NCBI GenBank assembly: GCA_034428935.1 | Contig: DAOUHB010000138.1 | Coordinates: 1-52,031, forward strand | Length of the DNA stretch: 52,031 nucleotides | Source of the DNA: JAAYZQ01 sp034428935 | Lineage (GTDB): Bacteria > Chloroflexota > Anaerolineae > JAAYZQ01 | Reading direction: 5' to 3' | Shown: positions 1 through 7,699 of the stretch, one piece after another | Position numbering within the stretch: position 1 is the stretch's first letter | How the letters are laid out: the number at the start of each line of letters is the position of its first letter | Program-made: the position numbers and the translations under genes | Notes under the pieces: generated by a model | The model's database searches: none | What the model was told of the DNA's origin: nothing | Seen by the model: the letters and a program-made list of their open reading frames with translations, nothing else

Positions 1-240
1 GACGCCGGTGACGTCGCTGGGCAACAGGTCGGGTGTGAACTGGATACGCTTGAAGGTGCAGCCCACGCTGCGGGCCAGGGCCTTGGCCAGGGTCGTCTTG
101 CCGATGCCCGGCACGTCCTCCAGCAGGATGTGTCCCTCGCACAGCAGGGCCACCAGGCACAGCTCGATGACGTCGTCCTTGCCCACGATTACCCTGGCCA
201 CGTTGTCCACGATGGCCTGCGCCGACTTCTGGATCTCCAT
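1..240 (-). CDS. MoxR-family AAA+ ATPase (N-terminal 80 residues, gene runs off the window)
   Basis: The translation from ATG at 240 reads MEIQKSAQAIVDNVARVIVG and continues with KDDVIELCLVALLCEGHILL and then the Walker A region EDVPGIGKTTLAKALA. This is the typical N-terminus of MoxR-type AAA+ chaperone ATPases, which often act with DUF58 and von Willebrand-domain proteins. A strong G-rich ribosome site (GGGGGG) lies just before the ATG. The frame is open to base 1, so Walker B and the C-terminal half are outside the window. The gene is transcribed away from everything else here. The specific substrate or partner cannot be told. Confidence 0.9.
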   Translation of the reverse strand, partial: MEIQKSAQAIVDNVARVIVGKDDVIELCLVALLCEGHILLEDVPGIGKTTLAKALARSVGCTFKRIQFTPDLLPSDVTGV

Positions 241-290
241 GCTATTCCCCCCATGCGTCGCCCCCAATGGAAACGGGGCGCGTGGCACAC

Positions 291-319
291 AGTATACCAC
301 GAAATGGGAGCGCACGAAA
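291..319 (-). promoter_or_regulatory. Possible sigma-70-type promoter for the MoxR gene
   Basis: On the minus strand a TATACT -10 box (296-291) lies 17 nt downstream of a weak TTTCGT -35 (319-314), about 50 nt before the MoxR start codon. The -35 is poor, so this is tentative. Confidence 0.35.
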
Positions 320-389
320 CTGACCGAGGCGGCCGGGCGGGTCGCCGCCGCAGAGCACAAAGGCGGGGGCTCCCCTCGTCGCCGGCGGA

Positions 390-419
390 TTGTCCAAAGC
401 CGGCCGGGTGCTGTATAAT
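390..419 (+). promoter_or_regulatory. Sigma-70-type promoter in front of the truncated aminopeptidase gene
   Basis: TTGTCC at 390-395 and a perfect TATAAT at 414-419 are separated by 18 nt. The ATG at 464 follows about 45 nt later, with an AGGAG ribosome site. The promoter and translation signals are therefore intact although the gene behind them is damaged. Confidence 0.6.
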
Positions 420-463
420 GCCTCCTATCCAGTACATGGCCGGCCACGGCCCAGGAGCGAGCA

Positions 464-778
464 ATGAAGGTTTACATCAGTGCAGACATCGAAGGGGTGA
501 CGGGGACAACCCATTGGGACGAAACCCAGCTGTCCAAGGGCGACTATGCTCCTTTTCGCGAGCAAATGACCGCCGAGGTGGTGGCCGCCTGCGAAGGGGC
601 CCTCCGGGCCCTCGTCGCGCTCCCCCGGCGCTTTGTACTGGAGCTGGCGTACCGGGACCACGCCAAGGCCTACACCTTTGGCTTTTATCCGGGCGCCCGG
701 CGCGTGGACGACCTCACCGTGCAGCTAGAGACGGAGAACTACCTGGACGTGCTACGGGCGCTGATGTTCGCCATGTGA
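464..778 (+). pseudogene. Remnant of a DppA-type D-aminopeptidase (peptidase M55) with the middle deleted in frame
   Basis: The 104-residue product begins with the characteristic DppA N-terminus (SADIEGVTG, including the D-x-E metal-ligand pair) and then jumps near residue 50 to a sequence that resembles the C-terminal end of the family (KAYTFGFYPGARRVDDLTVQ). Intact M55 enzymes are about 270 residues and need further His and Glu metal ligands from the missing central part, so this product should be inactive. An internal in-frame deletion of roughly 160-170 codons is the simplest explanation. The promoter and AGGAG ribosome site upstream look intact. It is followed tail-to-tail by another damaged gene. 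A short functional protein cannot be excluded, but I know of no such family. Confidence 0.7.
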
Positions 779-784
779 GGCCGG

Positions 785-1138
785 CTACGCCGCGGCCTCC
801 CAGGCCGCCCGCAGCCAGGCCCGCACCTCGCCGTCGATGTCGGACGCGGCGCGCAGCTCCAGGTGGTGGGTAAACCGCCCCGGCGCCGGCTCGACGATTT
901 CTTTCCAGCGGGGCGAGCTGTCGCGACGATCGAAGGACAGGGTGAGTACCAGGGGGGCGCCGCGGCCCAGGTACCGGGCCGGCACCCAGGCTCAGGCAAA
1001 TGGCCGGCGCCTCCGGAACGCCACCTGGCTCCTGGTCACGCGCATGTCGACGGGGCCCAGGGCTTCTATTTCGGCACGCAGGGCGTCGAAAATCGGCCGT
1101 GCCTCCTCGTATCCGGACAAGAACTCGTCCAAAGTCAC
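785..1138 (-). pseudogene. DUF5655-type protein interrupted by an in-frame TGA
   Basis: Reading from GTG at 1138 (ribosome site AAGGAG nine bases upstream) gives VTLDEFLSGYEEARPIFDAL and continues to SQVAFRRRRPFA. A TGA at 994-992 follows, and the same frame then continues with AWVPARYLG and SFDRRDSSPRWKEIVEPAPG to a TAG at 785. The two halves together match the DUF5655 family in order and length (about 117 residues). By family resemblance the interrupted position looks like an aromatic or Trp residue, so a TGG to TGA nonsense change is likely. There is no redox context, so selenocysteine is unlikely. The start overlaps the stop of a possible upstream reading frame as GTGA. Confidence 0.65.
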
Positions 1139-1388
1139 CGGATCGTTCTCTCCTTCCGGCCGGTAAGAGATGCCACGCTCTTGCCGGCCTGGTGGTGGGG
1201 CGCGTCGTGGAGCGAGCGGGCTTTTGCCTCCCGTGACGCCAAAGCGCCCACCACAGGAAGGCCCCCTCCACACTGACCGGGGCACGCAGCCTGCCCATGG
1301 CGCGCCACAATGACCGGAAGCCCAGGCCCGCGGCGACCAGGGCCACGAGGACGATCCAGATTACACCCAAGCTGCCTCCCTGCAACAT
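1135..1388 (-). pseudogene. Small one-helix membrane protein, probably frameshifted
   Basis: From ATG at 1388 the product begins with one hydrophobic helix (GVIWIVLVALVAAGLGF) and a basic stretch ending in FLWWALWRHGRQ. Staying in this frame would run through the whole DUF5655 gene, which is implausible. A neighbouring frame ends with ...SVASLTGRKERTIR and a TGA that overlaps the DUF5655 GTG start as GTGA, the usual pattern of coupled genes. I infer a one-base shift near 1200-1225 in an originally 80-90 residue protein. No family is recognised, and the exact shift point is not determined. Confidence 0.35.
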
Positions 1389-1409
1389 GGCCAACCGCCC
1401 GGGGGTCTC

Positions 1410-2096
1410 CTATTCCAGGTGCAGCTTCCGGTTCACGGTGTGGCGCACGTCGGCCATGCCCTCCTCCAGGTAGGGATAGGCGAAAAAGACGGCGCCGATT
1501 CCAAAGATCGCGCCGGTGAGGCTGCGCGTGACCCAGGTGCTCTCGTAGGACGTGAAGAGCTGCGCCACACCATCGATGCCCATGGGCACAGCAAAGAGGA
1601 TGAACAGGCGGAAGGGCATCTTCCACATCTCTCTGCCCCGGGTCCTGTTCTTCAGGCCCAGGCGCAGGCCGCCGTATGCCAGCCCGGCGAGGAGGATGCT
1701 GCCATAGATGGCCACGTCGCGCTCGCAAAAGGCCACCTTCCACCCGATCTCCTCGTTGCCGATGTCGCGGGACAGGGCGCTCAGGTCCACCCCGCCGGCG
1801 GCCAGCTCCTCGGGCGTGTACACCGCCTGCGGTCCGCCGATGAAATAGGAGCGTTCCGGCCGCTGGTGGCATGCCGGGCGATAAATGAGATAGATAATCC
1901 TCGCCGGCGTGGTCCAGCCGGCGTTCATCATCAAGGGCGCCAGGAACGGCAGCCCGACGTACAGACCCCAAAACACGTTGGCCAGAAGCAGCCAGTGCTT
2001 GGCCAACCGAAAGATCGCCTTGTCGGCCAGGATGACCGCGTCGCGGGTGCGGCCGGTCACCGGCTTGGATGCATGGCGAACCTGCTTTTCTTCCAC
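1410..2096 (-). CDS. DUF2085 integral membrane protein
   Basis: A 228-residue membrane protein with the DUF2085 signature CHQRPERS (residues 76-83) after the first helix, and about four or five hydrophobic segments. Translation starts at GTG with an AGGAG site about ten bases upstream. The biochemical role of DUF2085 is unknown. The Cys-His-rich motif and its place as the last intact gene of the cytochrome c maturation operon, directly after ResA and CcdA, suggest a redox or metal-related membrane function, but that is inference from context. The gene lies 13 bases downstream of the thioredoxin gene. Confidence 0.85.
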   Translation of the reverse strand: MEEKQVRHASKPVTGRTRDAVILADKAIFRLAKHWLLLANVFWGLYVGLPFLAPLMMNAGWTTPARIIYLIYRPACHQRPERSYFIGGPQAVYTPEELAAGGVDLSALSRDIGNEEIGWKVAFCERDVAIYGSILLAGLAYGGLRLGLKNRTRGREMWKMPFRLFILFAVPMGIDGVAQLFTSYESTWVTRSLTGAIFGIGAVFFAYPYLEEGMADVRHTVNRKLHLE

Positions 2097-2109
2097 TGCA
2101 CTCGAACTC

Positions 2110-2619
2110 CTAGGGCAACATCGTTGCCATGTATTTGGCCAGTTGGGTGCCGTTCAGCAACCCGGTGTGCCTCACCTGAATCACGCCCTCGCGATCCAGG
2201 AGCAGCGAAAGAGGCAGCCCCGGGGCGCGAAAGGTCTTCATCACCTGGCCGTTCGTATCCAACAGGATGGGATAGCTCACGTCCAGGGCTTGAACGTAAG
2301 GCAAGATCTCCTGGGGCGTTTCCTGGAAGTTGACGCCCAGCACCACAAAGCCATCGCCCTGCCTGGCTCGATAGGCCGCTTCCAGGGCCGGGATTTCTTC
2401 CACGCACGGCCCGCACCACGTGGCCCAGAAATTGACCAGGACGACGCTCCCCCGATAGTCCTCCAGAGAAACGTCCTGCCCATCCAGCGTCTTGAGTCGA
2501 AAATTGGGGGCCCGGTTTCCCTCGCTGATACCCGCTTTGGCCCCCGACTCCGCCCCGCCACAGGCCAGAAGCAGCGAGCCGAGGAGCAACGAGGCGAATA
2601 CCAACCGAATCTTGGCCAC
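2110..2619 (-). CDS. resA: TlpA/ResA/CcmG-type thioredoxin lipoprotein
   Basis: A membrane-anchored, outward-facing thioredoxin expected to reduce the CXXCH disulfide of apocytochromes before haem attachment. GTG at 2619 is preferred because AAAGGAG lies seven bases upstream; an ATG six codons earlier (2637) has no such site. The product (169 residues) has a signal sequence ending in the lipobox LLLAC, followed by an AhpC/TSA-like thioredoxin fold with the active site WCGPC (about residues 68-72) and the cis-proline segment APGLPLS. CcdA lies immediately upstream in the operon and would pass electrons to it. This gene takes the CcmG position in the pathway. Confidence 0.92.
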   Translation of the reverse strand: MAKIRLVFASLLLGSLLLACGGAESGAKAGISEGNRAPNFRLKTLDGQDVSLEDYRGSVVLVNFWATWCGPCVEEIPALEAAYRARQGDGFVVLGVNFQETPQEILPYVQALDVSYPILLDTNGQVMKTFRAPGLPLSLLLDREGVIQVRHTGLLNGTQLAKYMATMLP

Positions 2620-2653
2620 GGAAGCTCTCCTTTCCATCGGACGGCAGGCGGCC

Positions 2654-3640
2654 CTACAGCTCGATATCGAGGAAGGTGCCGTACTGGGCCAGAAAGCTCA
2701 GGCTGTTGCCAAAGATGAGCACGCCCATGAGCACGAGCAGGGCGCCGCTCACCATCGAGACCACACCCAGGTAGCGGTTCGCCTTGCGCAGCCAGCGAGA
2801 CAGCGGTCCGAAGGCCAGGCCCAGGAGCAGGAAGGGAATTCCCAGCCCCAGGGAATAGGCGGTCAGGAGCACGATGCCCTGCCCCACCGTGTCCAGTTGG
2901 CTGGCCACCACCAGGATGCCGGTGAGGATGGGGCCCACGCACGGCGTCCAGCCGGCGGCAAAGACGACGCCAAAAAGCGCCGACCGCGGGTAGCCCGATT
3001 GGCCGGTGTGTTGTATCTCCAGCTTTTTCTCGCCGTAGAAAAAGTCGGCCCGGCTAAAGAAATAGACGAGCAGGCCGATGAGCAGGCTGGTCACCAGGTT
3101 GGGCACCAGGGCGTCATAGCTCGAGAGAAAGTTGAGCGCGGCGGCCAGGACCGACAATCCGATCTGGATGGCCGGCGCAAAACCCGCCCCGGCCAGCACC
3201 ACCGCCACCATGAGCAGGGCCTCGCCGGTGCGCTGCAAGGGAAAGCTGTTGCTCAGGAGCAGGGTCAGAAGGCCCACGATCACCGCCGCCGCCGTCCACT
3301 TCTTGCGGTCCCAGCCGGCTGCCAGCAGGCGCATGCCAAAGACCACCAACAGCACGCCGCCCACGCGTTGCAAGAGCAGCGAGTAGTCGCGGAGCACGCG
3401 CCCCAGGAACGTCGCCGAGGCGCCCAGCAACACAAAGACCGCGCCAAAGCCGACGACAAAGAACAGGGCGTGCAAGAAGGTCCGGGCCACGTCCCGGCGC
3501 CCTGCATCCACGCTGCCCATGACGGCCGTGCCTCCCAGGTAGCCCATATAGGCCGGCACCAGGGGCAGCACGCAGGGCGAGAGAAAGGACAACAGCCCGG
3601 CCAGAAAGGCAAGGGGCAGGGTCACGTTCTGTGCTTCCAT
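2654..3640 (-). CDS. ccdA: CcdA/DsbD-type transmembrane thiol-disulfide transporter
   Basis: A 328-residue polytopic membrane protein that carries reducing equivalents from cytoplasmic thioredoxin to ResA outside. The two conserved cysteines sit in LSPCVLP (C23) and GWTPCVGP (C234), in the first and fourth helices of the usual six-helix core. It is longer than the common 230-residue CcdA because about 90 residues with additional hydrophobic segments (roughly 110-200) are inserted between the two halves. No thioredoxin domain is fused; that function is in the separate downstream gene. An upstream GGAGC serves as ribosome site. Confidence 0.9.
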   Translation of the reverse strand: MEAQNVTLPLAFLAGLLSFLSPCVLPLVPAYMGYLGGTAVMGSVDAGRRDVARTFLHALFFVVGFGAVFVLLGASATFLGRVLRDYSLLLQRVGGVLLVVFGMRLLAAGWDRKKWTAAAVIVGLLTLLLSNSFPLQRTGEALLMVAVVLAGAGFAPAIQIGLSVLAAALNFLSSYDALVPNLVTSLLIGLLVYFFSRADFFYGEKKLEIQHTGQSGYPRSALFGVVFAAGWTPCVGPILTGILVVASQLDTVGQGIVLLTAYSLGLGIPFLLLGLAFGPLSRWLRKANRYLGVVSMVSGALLVLMGVLIFGNSLSFLAQYGTFLDIEL

Positions 3641-3715
3641 CCGGTTCGCTCCGCTCCCGTTCTCTTCTCAGTTAACTGGCGGCCAGGGTGCCGCGACGGC
3701 TCCGGTTCCGGGCAA

Positions 3716-3868
3716 CTAGCGCTCCTGCTCCCGGCGCGGCTCATCCTCCAGCATCAGGCGCAGCGTTTCCAGCTCCGTGCGAATGCGCTGCTGCCGCACC
3801 ATGATGCTCACCACCAACCCAAAGGAAATGGCCCACAAGACGGCATAGGCCGCTACCATGTATTCCAT
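3716..3868 (-). CDS. ccmD: CcmD-like haem exporter subunit
   Basis: A 50-residue protein starting at ATG 3868 behind a perfect GGAGGA site. It has one hydrophobic helix (YMVAAYAVLWAISFGLVVSI), then a basic patch (RQQRIR) and a charged helical tail rich in Glu and Arg. Size, topology and the position directly after ccmC fit CcmD, the small subunit that helps release holo-CcmE from the CcmABC complex. Sequence conservation in this family is weak, so the call rests mostly on topology and context. It is easily missed because it lies inside a longer overlapping frame. Confidence 0.75.
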   Translation of the reverse strand: MEYMVAAYAVLWAISFGLVVSIMVRQQRIRTELETLRLMLEDEPRREQER

Positions 3869-3906
3869 CGTTCCTCCTAATCGTTGTCTTTCCCTGAAGG
3901 GGCTCG

Positions 3907-4608
3907 CTAGCCGGCGAGCCGCTCCTTCAAATGTTCGACGTCGTCCCGCAGCCGCTCCAGGCGGATGCGATGCCCCATGAGTGTGATGTACCAGATCGTA
4001 AAGGTGATCAGGCTGAAAAAGAAGGCGAACATCATGTTCGGCCCCAGCCCTCCCTCTTCGGTGCCAAACATCAGCGGGTGCTGGGTTCGCCACAGGCGAA
4101 TGGCGATAAAGTTGATTGGCACCGAGATAAAGGCCACGATGCCATAGACGGCCGCAAAGCGCGCCCTGCGCGCCGGATCTTCGACGGCGCTGCGCAGCAT
4201 CAGGTAGCCGACGTACACCAGGAACTGGATGAGCGAGATGGTCAGCCGCTCGTCCCACACCCACCACACACCCCAGGCGGGCTTGGCCCAGATCGAGCCG
4301 CTGATCAACACGCCCAGCATAAAGACCGTGCCGATCTCGCCCGAGGAGAGGGCCACGATATCCCAGCTCCGTTCCCCCGTCCGCAGGTAGCCAATGCCCG
4401 CCACAAAGGTCACGAAAAAGGCCAGGAAACCGACCCAGGCAGTGGCGATGTGAAAATAGATGATGCGCTGCGCGTAGCGCCCCGTCTCGCTCTGGAGGTT
4501 GGCCTCGGGAGCGCCCAGGAGCGCCAGGTAGAGGGCCACCATGACCAGCACGGCGCTGAGCGCCGTCAATCCAACCAGGATCACAGCATTGTGTCGTTTC
4601 ATGTGCAT
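3907..4608 (-). CDS. ccmC: CcmC haem handling protein
   Basis: A 233-residue protein with six predicted membrane helices and the tryptophan-rich haem-binding signature WGVWWVWD (residues 112-119). Two His in the flanking periplasmic loops (YFHIATAWVG, H53; RTQHPLMF, H177) correspond to the axial haem ligands of CcmC. It loads haem onto CcmE. It sits between ccmB and ccmD in the conventional order. ATG codons at 4608 and 4602 are both possible starts. Confidence 0.95.
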   Translation of the reverse strand: MHMKRHNAVILVGLTALSAVLVMVALYLALLGAPEANLQSETGRYAQRIIYFHIATAWVGFLAFFVTFVAGIGYLRTGERSWDIVALSSGEIGTVFMLGVLISGSIWAKPAWGVWWVWDERLTISLIQFLVYVGYLMLRSAVEDPARRARFAAVYGIVAFISVPINFIAIRLWRTQHPLMFGTEEGGLGPNMMFAFFFSLITFTIWYITLMGHRIRLERLRDDVEHLKERLAG

Positions 4609-4645
4609 ACCCCATACGTCTTGGCGACGGAATAGGTTTCCGCGC

Positions 4646-5323
4646 TCATTCCTTCACCACGTAATCAAAGGTCATGAATGCCGCGGCGGGAAAGATCACG
4701 TCAAAGGCCAGCAGGAGCTGCAGCCAGCGCGCGATCTCGGTCGTGGGCAGGCCGTCCAGGATGCCCGCCGTTGCCTTGACGGCAGCGATGAGGACCGGTG
4801 CGGCCACCGGCAGGAGCAAGATCGGCAGCAGCACTTCTCGCGCCCGGGTCTGGGCCGTCATGGCCGAGAGGATGGTCCCGACCCCGGCAAAGCCCAGAGT
4901 GCCCAGGAGAACAACGACCACGAGCCGCAGGTCGAACAGGTTTACGCCGAAAAAGGCGGTAAACACCGGCAGCGTCACGATCTCGACCACCAGCATGAAC
5001 AGGACCGTGGACAGCATCTTGCCAAAGTAGATGGCCGTGTGATCCACGGGCGCCAGGAGCAGGCCTTCTAGGCAGCCGCGGTCTCGCTCGGCGACAAAGG
5101 CGCGGTTGAGTCCCAGGATGCCGGCAAAGGCAAAGGCTACCCACAGCGCCCCCGGGGCCACCTCGCGCACGCCCTCGCCCGTAACCCGCAGGTCGAAGGC
5201 AAAGTGAAAGATGACGACGACCAGCACCGCAAAGACAAACATGGCGCTGAACATCTCTTTGGTACGCAGCTCCGCGACAATGTCCTTCCAGACGATGGCG
5301 GCGATCTTGGCCAAGTAGTCCAT
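4646..5323 (-). CDS. ccmB: CcmB haem exporter ABC membrane subunit
   Basis: A 225-residue integral membrane protein with six hydrophobic segments, typical CcmB length, and the conserved N-terminal pattern in which VWKDIVAELRTKEMF precedes the first helix. The loop RAFVAERDRGCLEGLLLAP is also characteristic of the family. It pairs with CcmA to form the ABC module whose ATP hydrolysis releases haem-loaded CcmE from CcmC. The start codon lies only three bases beyond the ccmA stop, so the two are almost certainly co-translated. Confidence 0.95.
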   Translation of the reverse strand: MDYLAKIAAIVWKDIVAELRTKEMFSAMFVFAVLVVVIFHFAFDLRVTGEGVREVAPGALWVAFAFAGILGLNRAFVAERDRGCLEGLLLAPVDHTAIYFGKMLSTVLFMLVVEIVTLPVFTAFFGVNLFDLRLVVVVLLGTLGFAGVGTILSAMTAQTRAREVLLPILLLPVAAPVLIAAVKATAGILDGLPTTEIARWLQLLLAFDVIFPAAAFMTFDYVVKE

Positions 5324-5326
5324 TGC

Positions 5327-6076
5327 TCACCCGGGCGCGGTCACGTCGCGATAGATGTTCTTCATGGCCACCAGGTCAACGCCGTCCCTCGCCCCCTGCC
5401 AGGCAAGCCTGCCCCTGTGCAGGATAGCCGCCCGGTCGCACATTTCCAGCCCCTGCTCCAGGTTGTGGGTCGTCAGGATGACCGTCCGGTTGGAGGCGGC
5501 CAGGTCCTGGAGAACCGCCCTCAGCATGTCGGCCGCTTGTAGATCAAGCCCGGTGTAGGGCTCGTCGAGGAGCATGATGGCCGGATCGTGGAGGATGGCG
5601 CGGGCGATGGTCAGCCGCTGCACCATGCCCCGGGAAAAACCGCGCACCGGGTCACGCCGGCGCGCCAGGAGGCCAACCTGCTCCAGGACGGCCTGGATGC
5701 GCTCCCCGGCCCGGGGCAGGTTGTACATGCGGGCGAAAAAGCGCAGGTTCTCCTCGGCCGTCAGATCGCCGTAGAGCAGCGGGTTGTGCGAGATCAAGCC
5801 CAGGTCACGACGCAGGGCGATGGCCGCCCGTCCCAGGTCCTGGCCGCGCAGCCGGACCTCGCCCGAGCTGGGCCGCGCCAGCGAGGCGATGATGCGGATG
5901 AGGGTCGTCTTGCCCGCGCCGTTGGGGCCAAAGAGGGTGAGAAACTCGCCCTCTCCCACCTGCAGATCAACCCCACGGAGGGCGACCTGGTGACCAAAGG
6001 CCTTGGTCACCTTGCGCACGTCGATGGCGGGCGGCCTATCCACGCTGGAACCTGCTCCCCGGCTGCTCTCTGGCAT
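5327..6076 (-). CDS. ccmA: CcmA haem exporter ABC ATPase
   Basis: A 249-residue ABC ATPase with Walker A GPNGAGKT (50-57), a degenerate but recognisable signature FSRGMVQR (147-154), Walker B IMLLDEP (167-173) and the switch histidine in LTTHN. It energises the CcmABCD complex. A much longer frame extends upstream to 6427, but the domain begins shortly after ATG 6076. That ATG directly follows the stop of the preceding gene (TGACATG), so translational coupling is likely and no strong ribosome site is seen. The order ccmA-B-C-D is classical. Confidence 0.95.
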   Translation of the reverse strand: MPESSRGAGSSVDRPPAIDVRKVTKAFGHQVALRGVDLQVGEGEFLTLFGPNGAGKTTLIRIIASLARPSSGEVRLRGQDLGRAAIALRRDLGLISHNPLLYGDLTAEENLRFFARMYNLPRAGERIQAVLEQVGLLARRRDPVRGFSRGMVQRLTIARAILHDPAIMLLDEPYTGLDLQAADMLRAVLQDLAASNRTVILTTHNLEQGLEMCDRAAILHRGRLAWQGARDGVDLVAMKNIYRDVTAPG

Positions 6077-6077
6077 G

Positions 6078-7313
6078 TCAGTCCGATCGCAGCGACTCGT
6101 AGATCTGGGCGCGCCGCTGCTCATAATCCGCCTCGTCCAGGCGGCCCTCCTCGTGAGCGTCTTCCAGGTCGGCCAGCTCCTCCAGGAGTCGCCGGCGCCG
6201 TGGGTCGGACAGGGCCGGTGCGGCGGCAACAGGCACGGCGGCACGCGGGCGCTTGATGGCCAGCGGATAGACCACCCCGGCCCCCAGGGCCAGGCAGACC
6301 AGCACGATGCCCATGGTGCGCAACAGCCCCTGCTGCCCCTCGCCTGCCGGCTGAGTGGTCGCCGGAGCCGCCTGGCTTTCGGCCTCGGGCATGGCAGAGC
6401 TGGCGGCCGCTGCCTCGTCGACGACAAAGTTCAGGAGCAACTTCTCACCCGCCTGCAGGTCGTTGGCGACGAAAAACGCATAATCGCGGCCCTGAAACGA
6501 CTGGGTGCCCTGGTCGATGAGCTGCCCGCTTTGCAGGGTCAGGCCCGGCTGGGTGGCGAGGATGTTGAAGGCGGTGACCGGGTAGGCAAAGCTGCGCTCC
6601 AGCGCTGCCGCCTGGTTGGCGACCATCAAATGATATGACAAAAAGACAAGGGACGTGTCCGACCCCGGTGTCACGGGCTCCGTATCCCACACGCCGCCCT
6701 CGGCCTCGACGTAGCGGCCGGCCGGATCCTCTTCGCTAAAGGCCACGCCGACGGCATTGGCGGGCAGCGGGATAAACACCGTCGTCCCGGGGCTTGGGCC
6801 CTGGCCGCTGCCGGCAAAGGTCCGGTCGCCGTCGTTGCTGAACATGTGGATCTCGGAGATGCGCAGTACCTGGCCAAAGGACTCGGCGATGACGTGGACC
6901 GAGTTCAAGCGCACGGCCGAGTCGTCGTCAGAGCTTTCGTAGACGGGGATGGTGGCGGTGATCGTTTCGGCATCGGCCTCGAACTGGACCGGCATGGCGC
7001 TGCTGTATGGGGCGTCCTCGTAGACGGCCTCGACCCAGTACTCCAGGGCCGGGTCCCGATCCAGGCCCTCGAAGCGAAAGCGCCCCTCGGCGTCGGTGGT
7101 CGTCTCCCACGTCTCGAGTTCGTTGCCGTTGCGCAGAGTGTGCAACGTGACGGCCAGGCCTTCGCCGGGCGTGGGGCCGCCGGGCGTTTCGTTCACCACC
7201 TCGCCCTCGAGGATGCCTACCTCCAGCGCCTGCAGGGGCACCACCAGGACCAGGGCCAGCAGCAAACTCGCCAGGATCAGGGTTCGCGCCCCGGCGTGCT
7301 GACGTCCACTCAT
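6078..7313 (-). CDS. Exported membrane protein with a CnaB-like domain and SHOCT-like tail, function unknown
   Basis: A 411-residue protein with a signal peptide (about 10-30), a carboxypeptidase-regulatory/CnaB-like beta-sandwich domain (about 34-125, with TTTDAEGRFRFEGL), a second extracytoplasmic beta-rich region, one membrane helix near 332-353 and a cytoplasmic C-terminus. The last 35 residues (LLEELADLEDAHEEGRLDEA) resemble a SHOCT-type short helical module. It overlaps the upstream zinc-ribbon gene by ATGA and abuts ccmA, so it belongs to the maturation operon. No haem or thiol motif is visible. A scaffold role for the Ccm complex is conceivable but not shown. Confidence 0.75.
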   Translation of the reverse strand: MSGRQHAGARTLILASLLLALVLVVPLQALEVGILEGEVVNETPGGPTPGEGLAVTLHTLRNGNELETWETTTDAEGRFRFEGLDRDPALEYWVEAVYEDAPYSSAMPVQFEADAETITATIPVYESSDDDSAVRLNSVHVIAESFGQVLRISEIHMFSNDGDRTFAGSGQGPSPGTTVFIPLPANAVGVAFSEEDPAGRYVEAEGGVWDTEPVTPGSDTSLVFLSYHLMVANQAAALERSFAYPVTAFNILATQPGLTLQSGQLIDQGTQSFQGRDYAFFVANDLQAGEKLLLNFVVDEAAAASSAMPEAESQAAPATTQPAGEGQQGLLRTMGIVLVCLALGAGVVYPLAIKRPRAAVPVAAAPALSDPRRRRLLEELADLEDAHEEGRLDEADYEQRRAQIYESLRSD

Positions 7314-7699
7314 GACTGCACCTCTTCCAGGCCCCCATCCCCGCCGGGCGCCGAGAGGTGGTGCCCGCAGCGCGCACAGAACAGGTCATCGGGGCGCAAT
7401 GCCGCGCCACACGAAGGGCAAACCCGTTCCAGTACCGGGGTGGGAGCAGCTTCTTGCCGGGGCAGCGCCTGCCCGCAGCGCACGCAGAAGCGATCGCCAG
7501 GCTGATAGGGCGCGCCGCAGGTAGGGCAGGCCGGGCCGGCGCTGCGCTTCCTTGCCCCTCTCAGCCGCTGCACAGCCCTGTCAATCTGTGCGTCGCTGAC
7601 GCGCGCCTCGGGCTGTGCCGCGACACCCGGCTTGAGGAGAGGATAGGCGATGGCCATGGCGGTCAGCGCCGCCATCAGGACAAAGACAACCAGGCTCAT
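7310..7699 (-). CDS. Membrane-anchored double zinc-ribbon protein in the ccm operon
   Basis: A 129-residue protein starting at ATG 7699, which overlaps the ccmF stop as ATGA and has a GGGAGG-type site. An N-terminal helix (MSLVVFVLMAALTAMAIAYP) is followed by two four-cysteine zinc ribbons: Cys 58/61 with 72/75, and Cys 94/97 with 108/111. The N-terminal helix recalls CcmI/CycH, but no TPR region is present. The zinc ribbons probably face the cytoplasm. It sits between ccmF and the CnaB-like gene, both with four-base overlaps, so tight co-expression is expected. The function is unknown. Confidence 0.8.
   Translation of the reverse strand: MSLVVFVLMAALTAMAIAYPLLKPGVAAQPEARVSDAQIDRAVQRLRGARKRSAGPACPTCGAPYQPGDRFCVRCGQALPRQEAAPTPVLERVCPSCGAALRPDDLFCARCGHHLSAPGGDGGLEEVQS

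Noticed and set aside
785..1138. Second selenoprotein at the TGA in the DUF5655 gene
   Set aside because: The TGA is not in a Cys-like or redox context (PFA, TGA, AWVPARY); family resemblance suggests Trp. A nonsense mutation is simpler.
6077..6427. N-terminal extension of CcmA to 6427
   Set aside because: It overlaps the CnaB/SHOCT-like gene in another frame and has out-of-frame composition; the ABC domain starts shortly after 6076.
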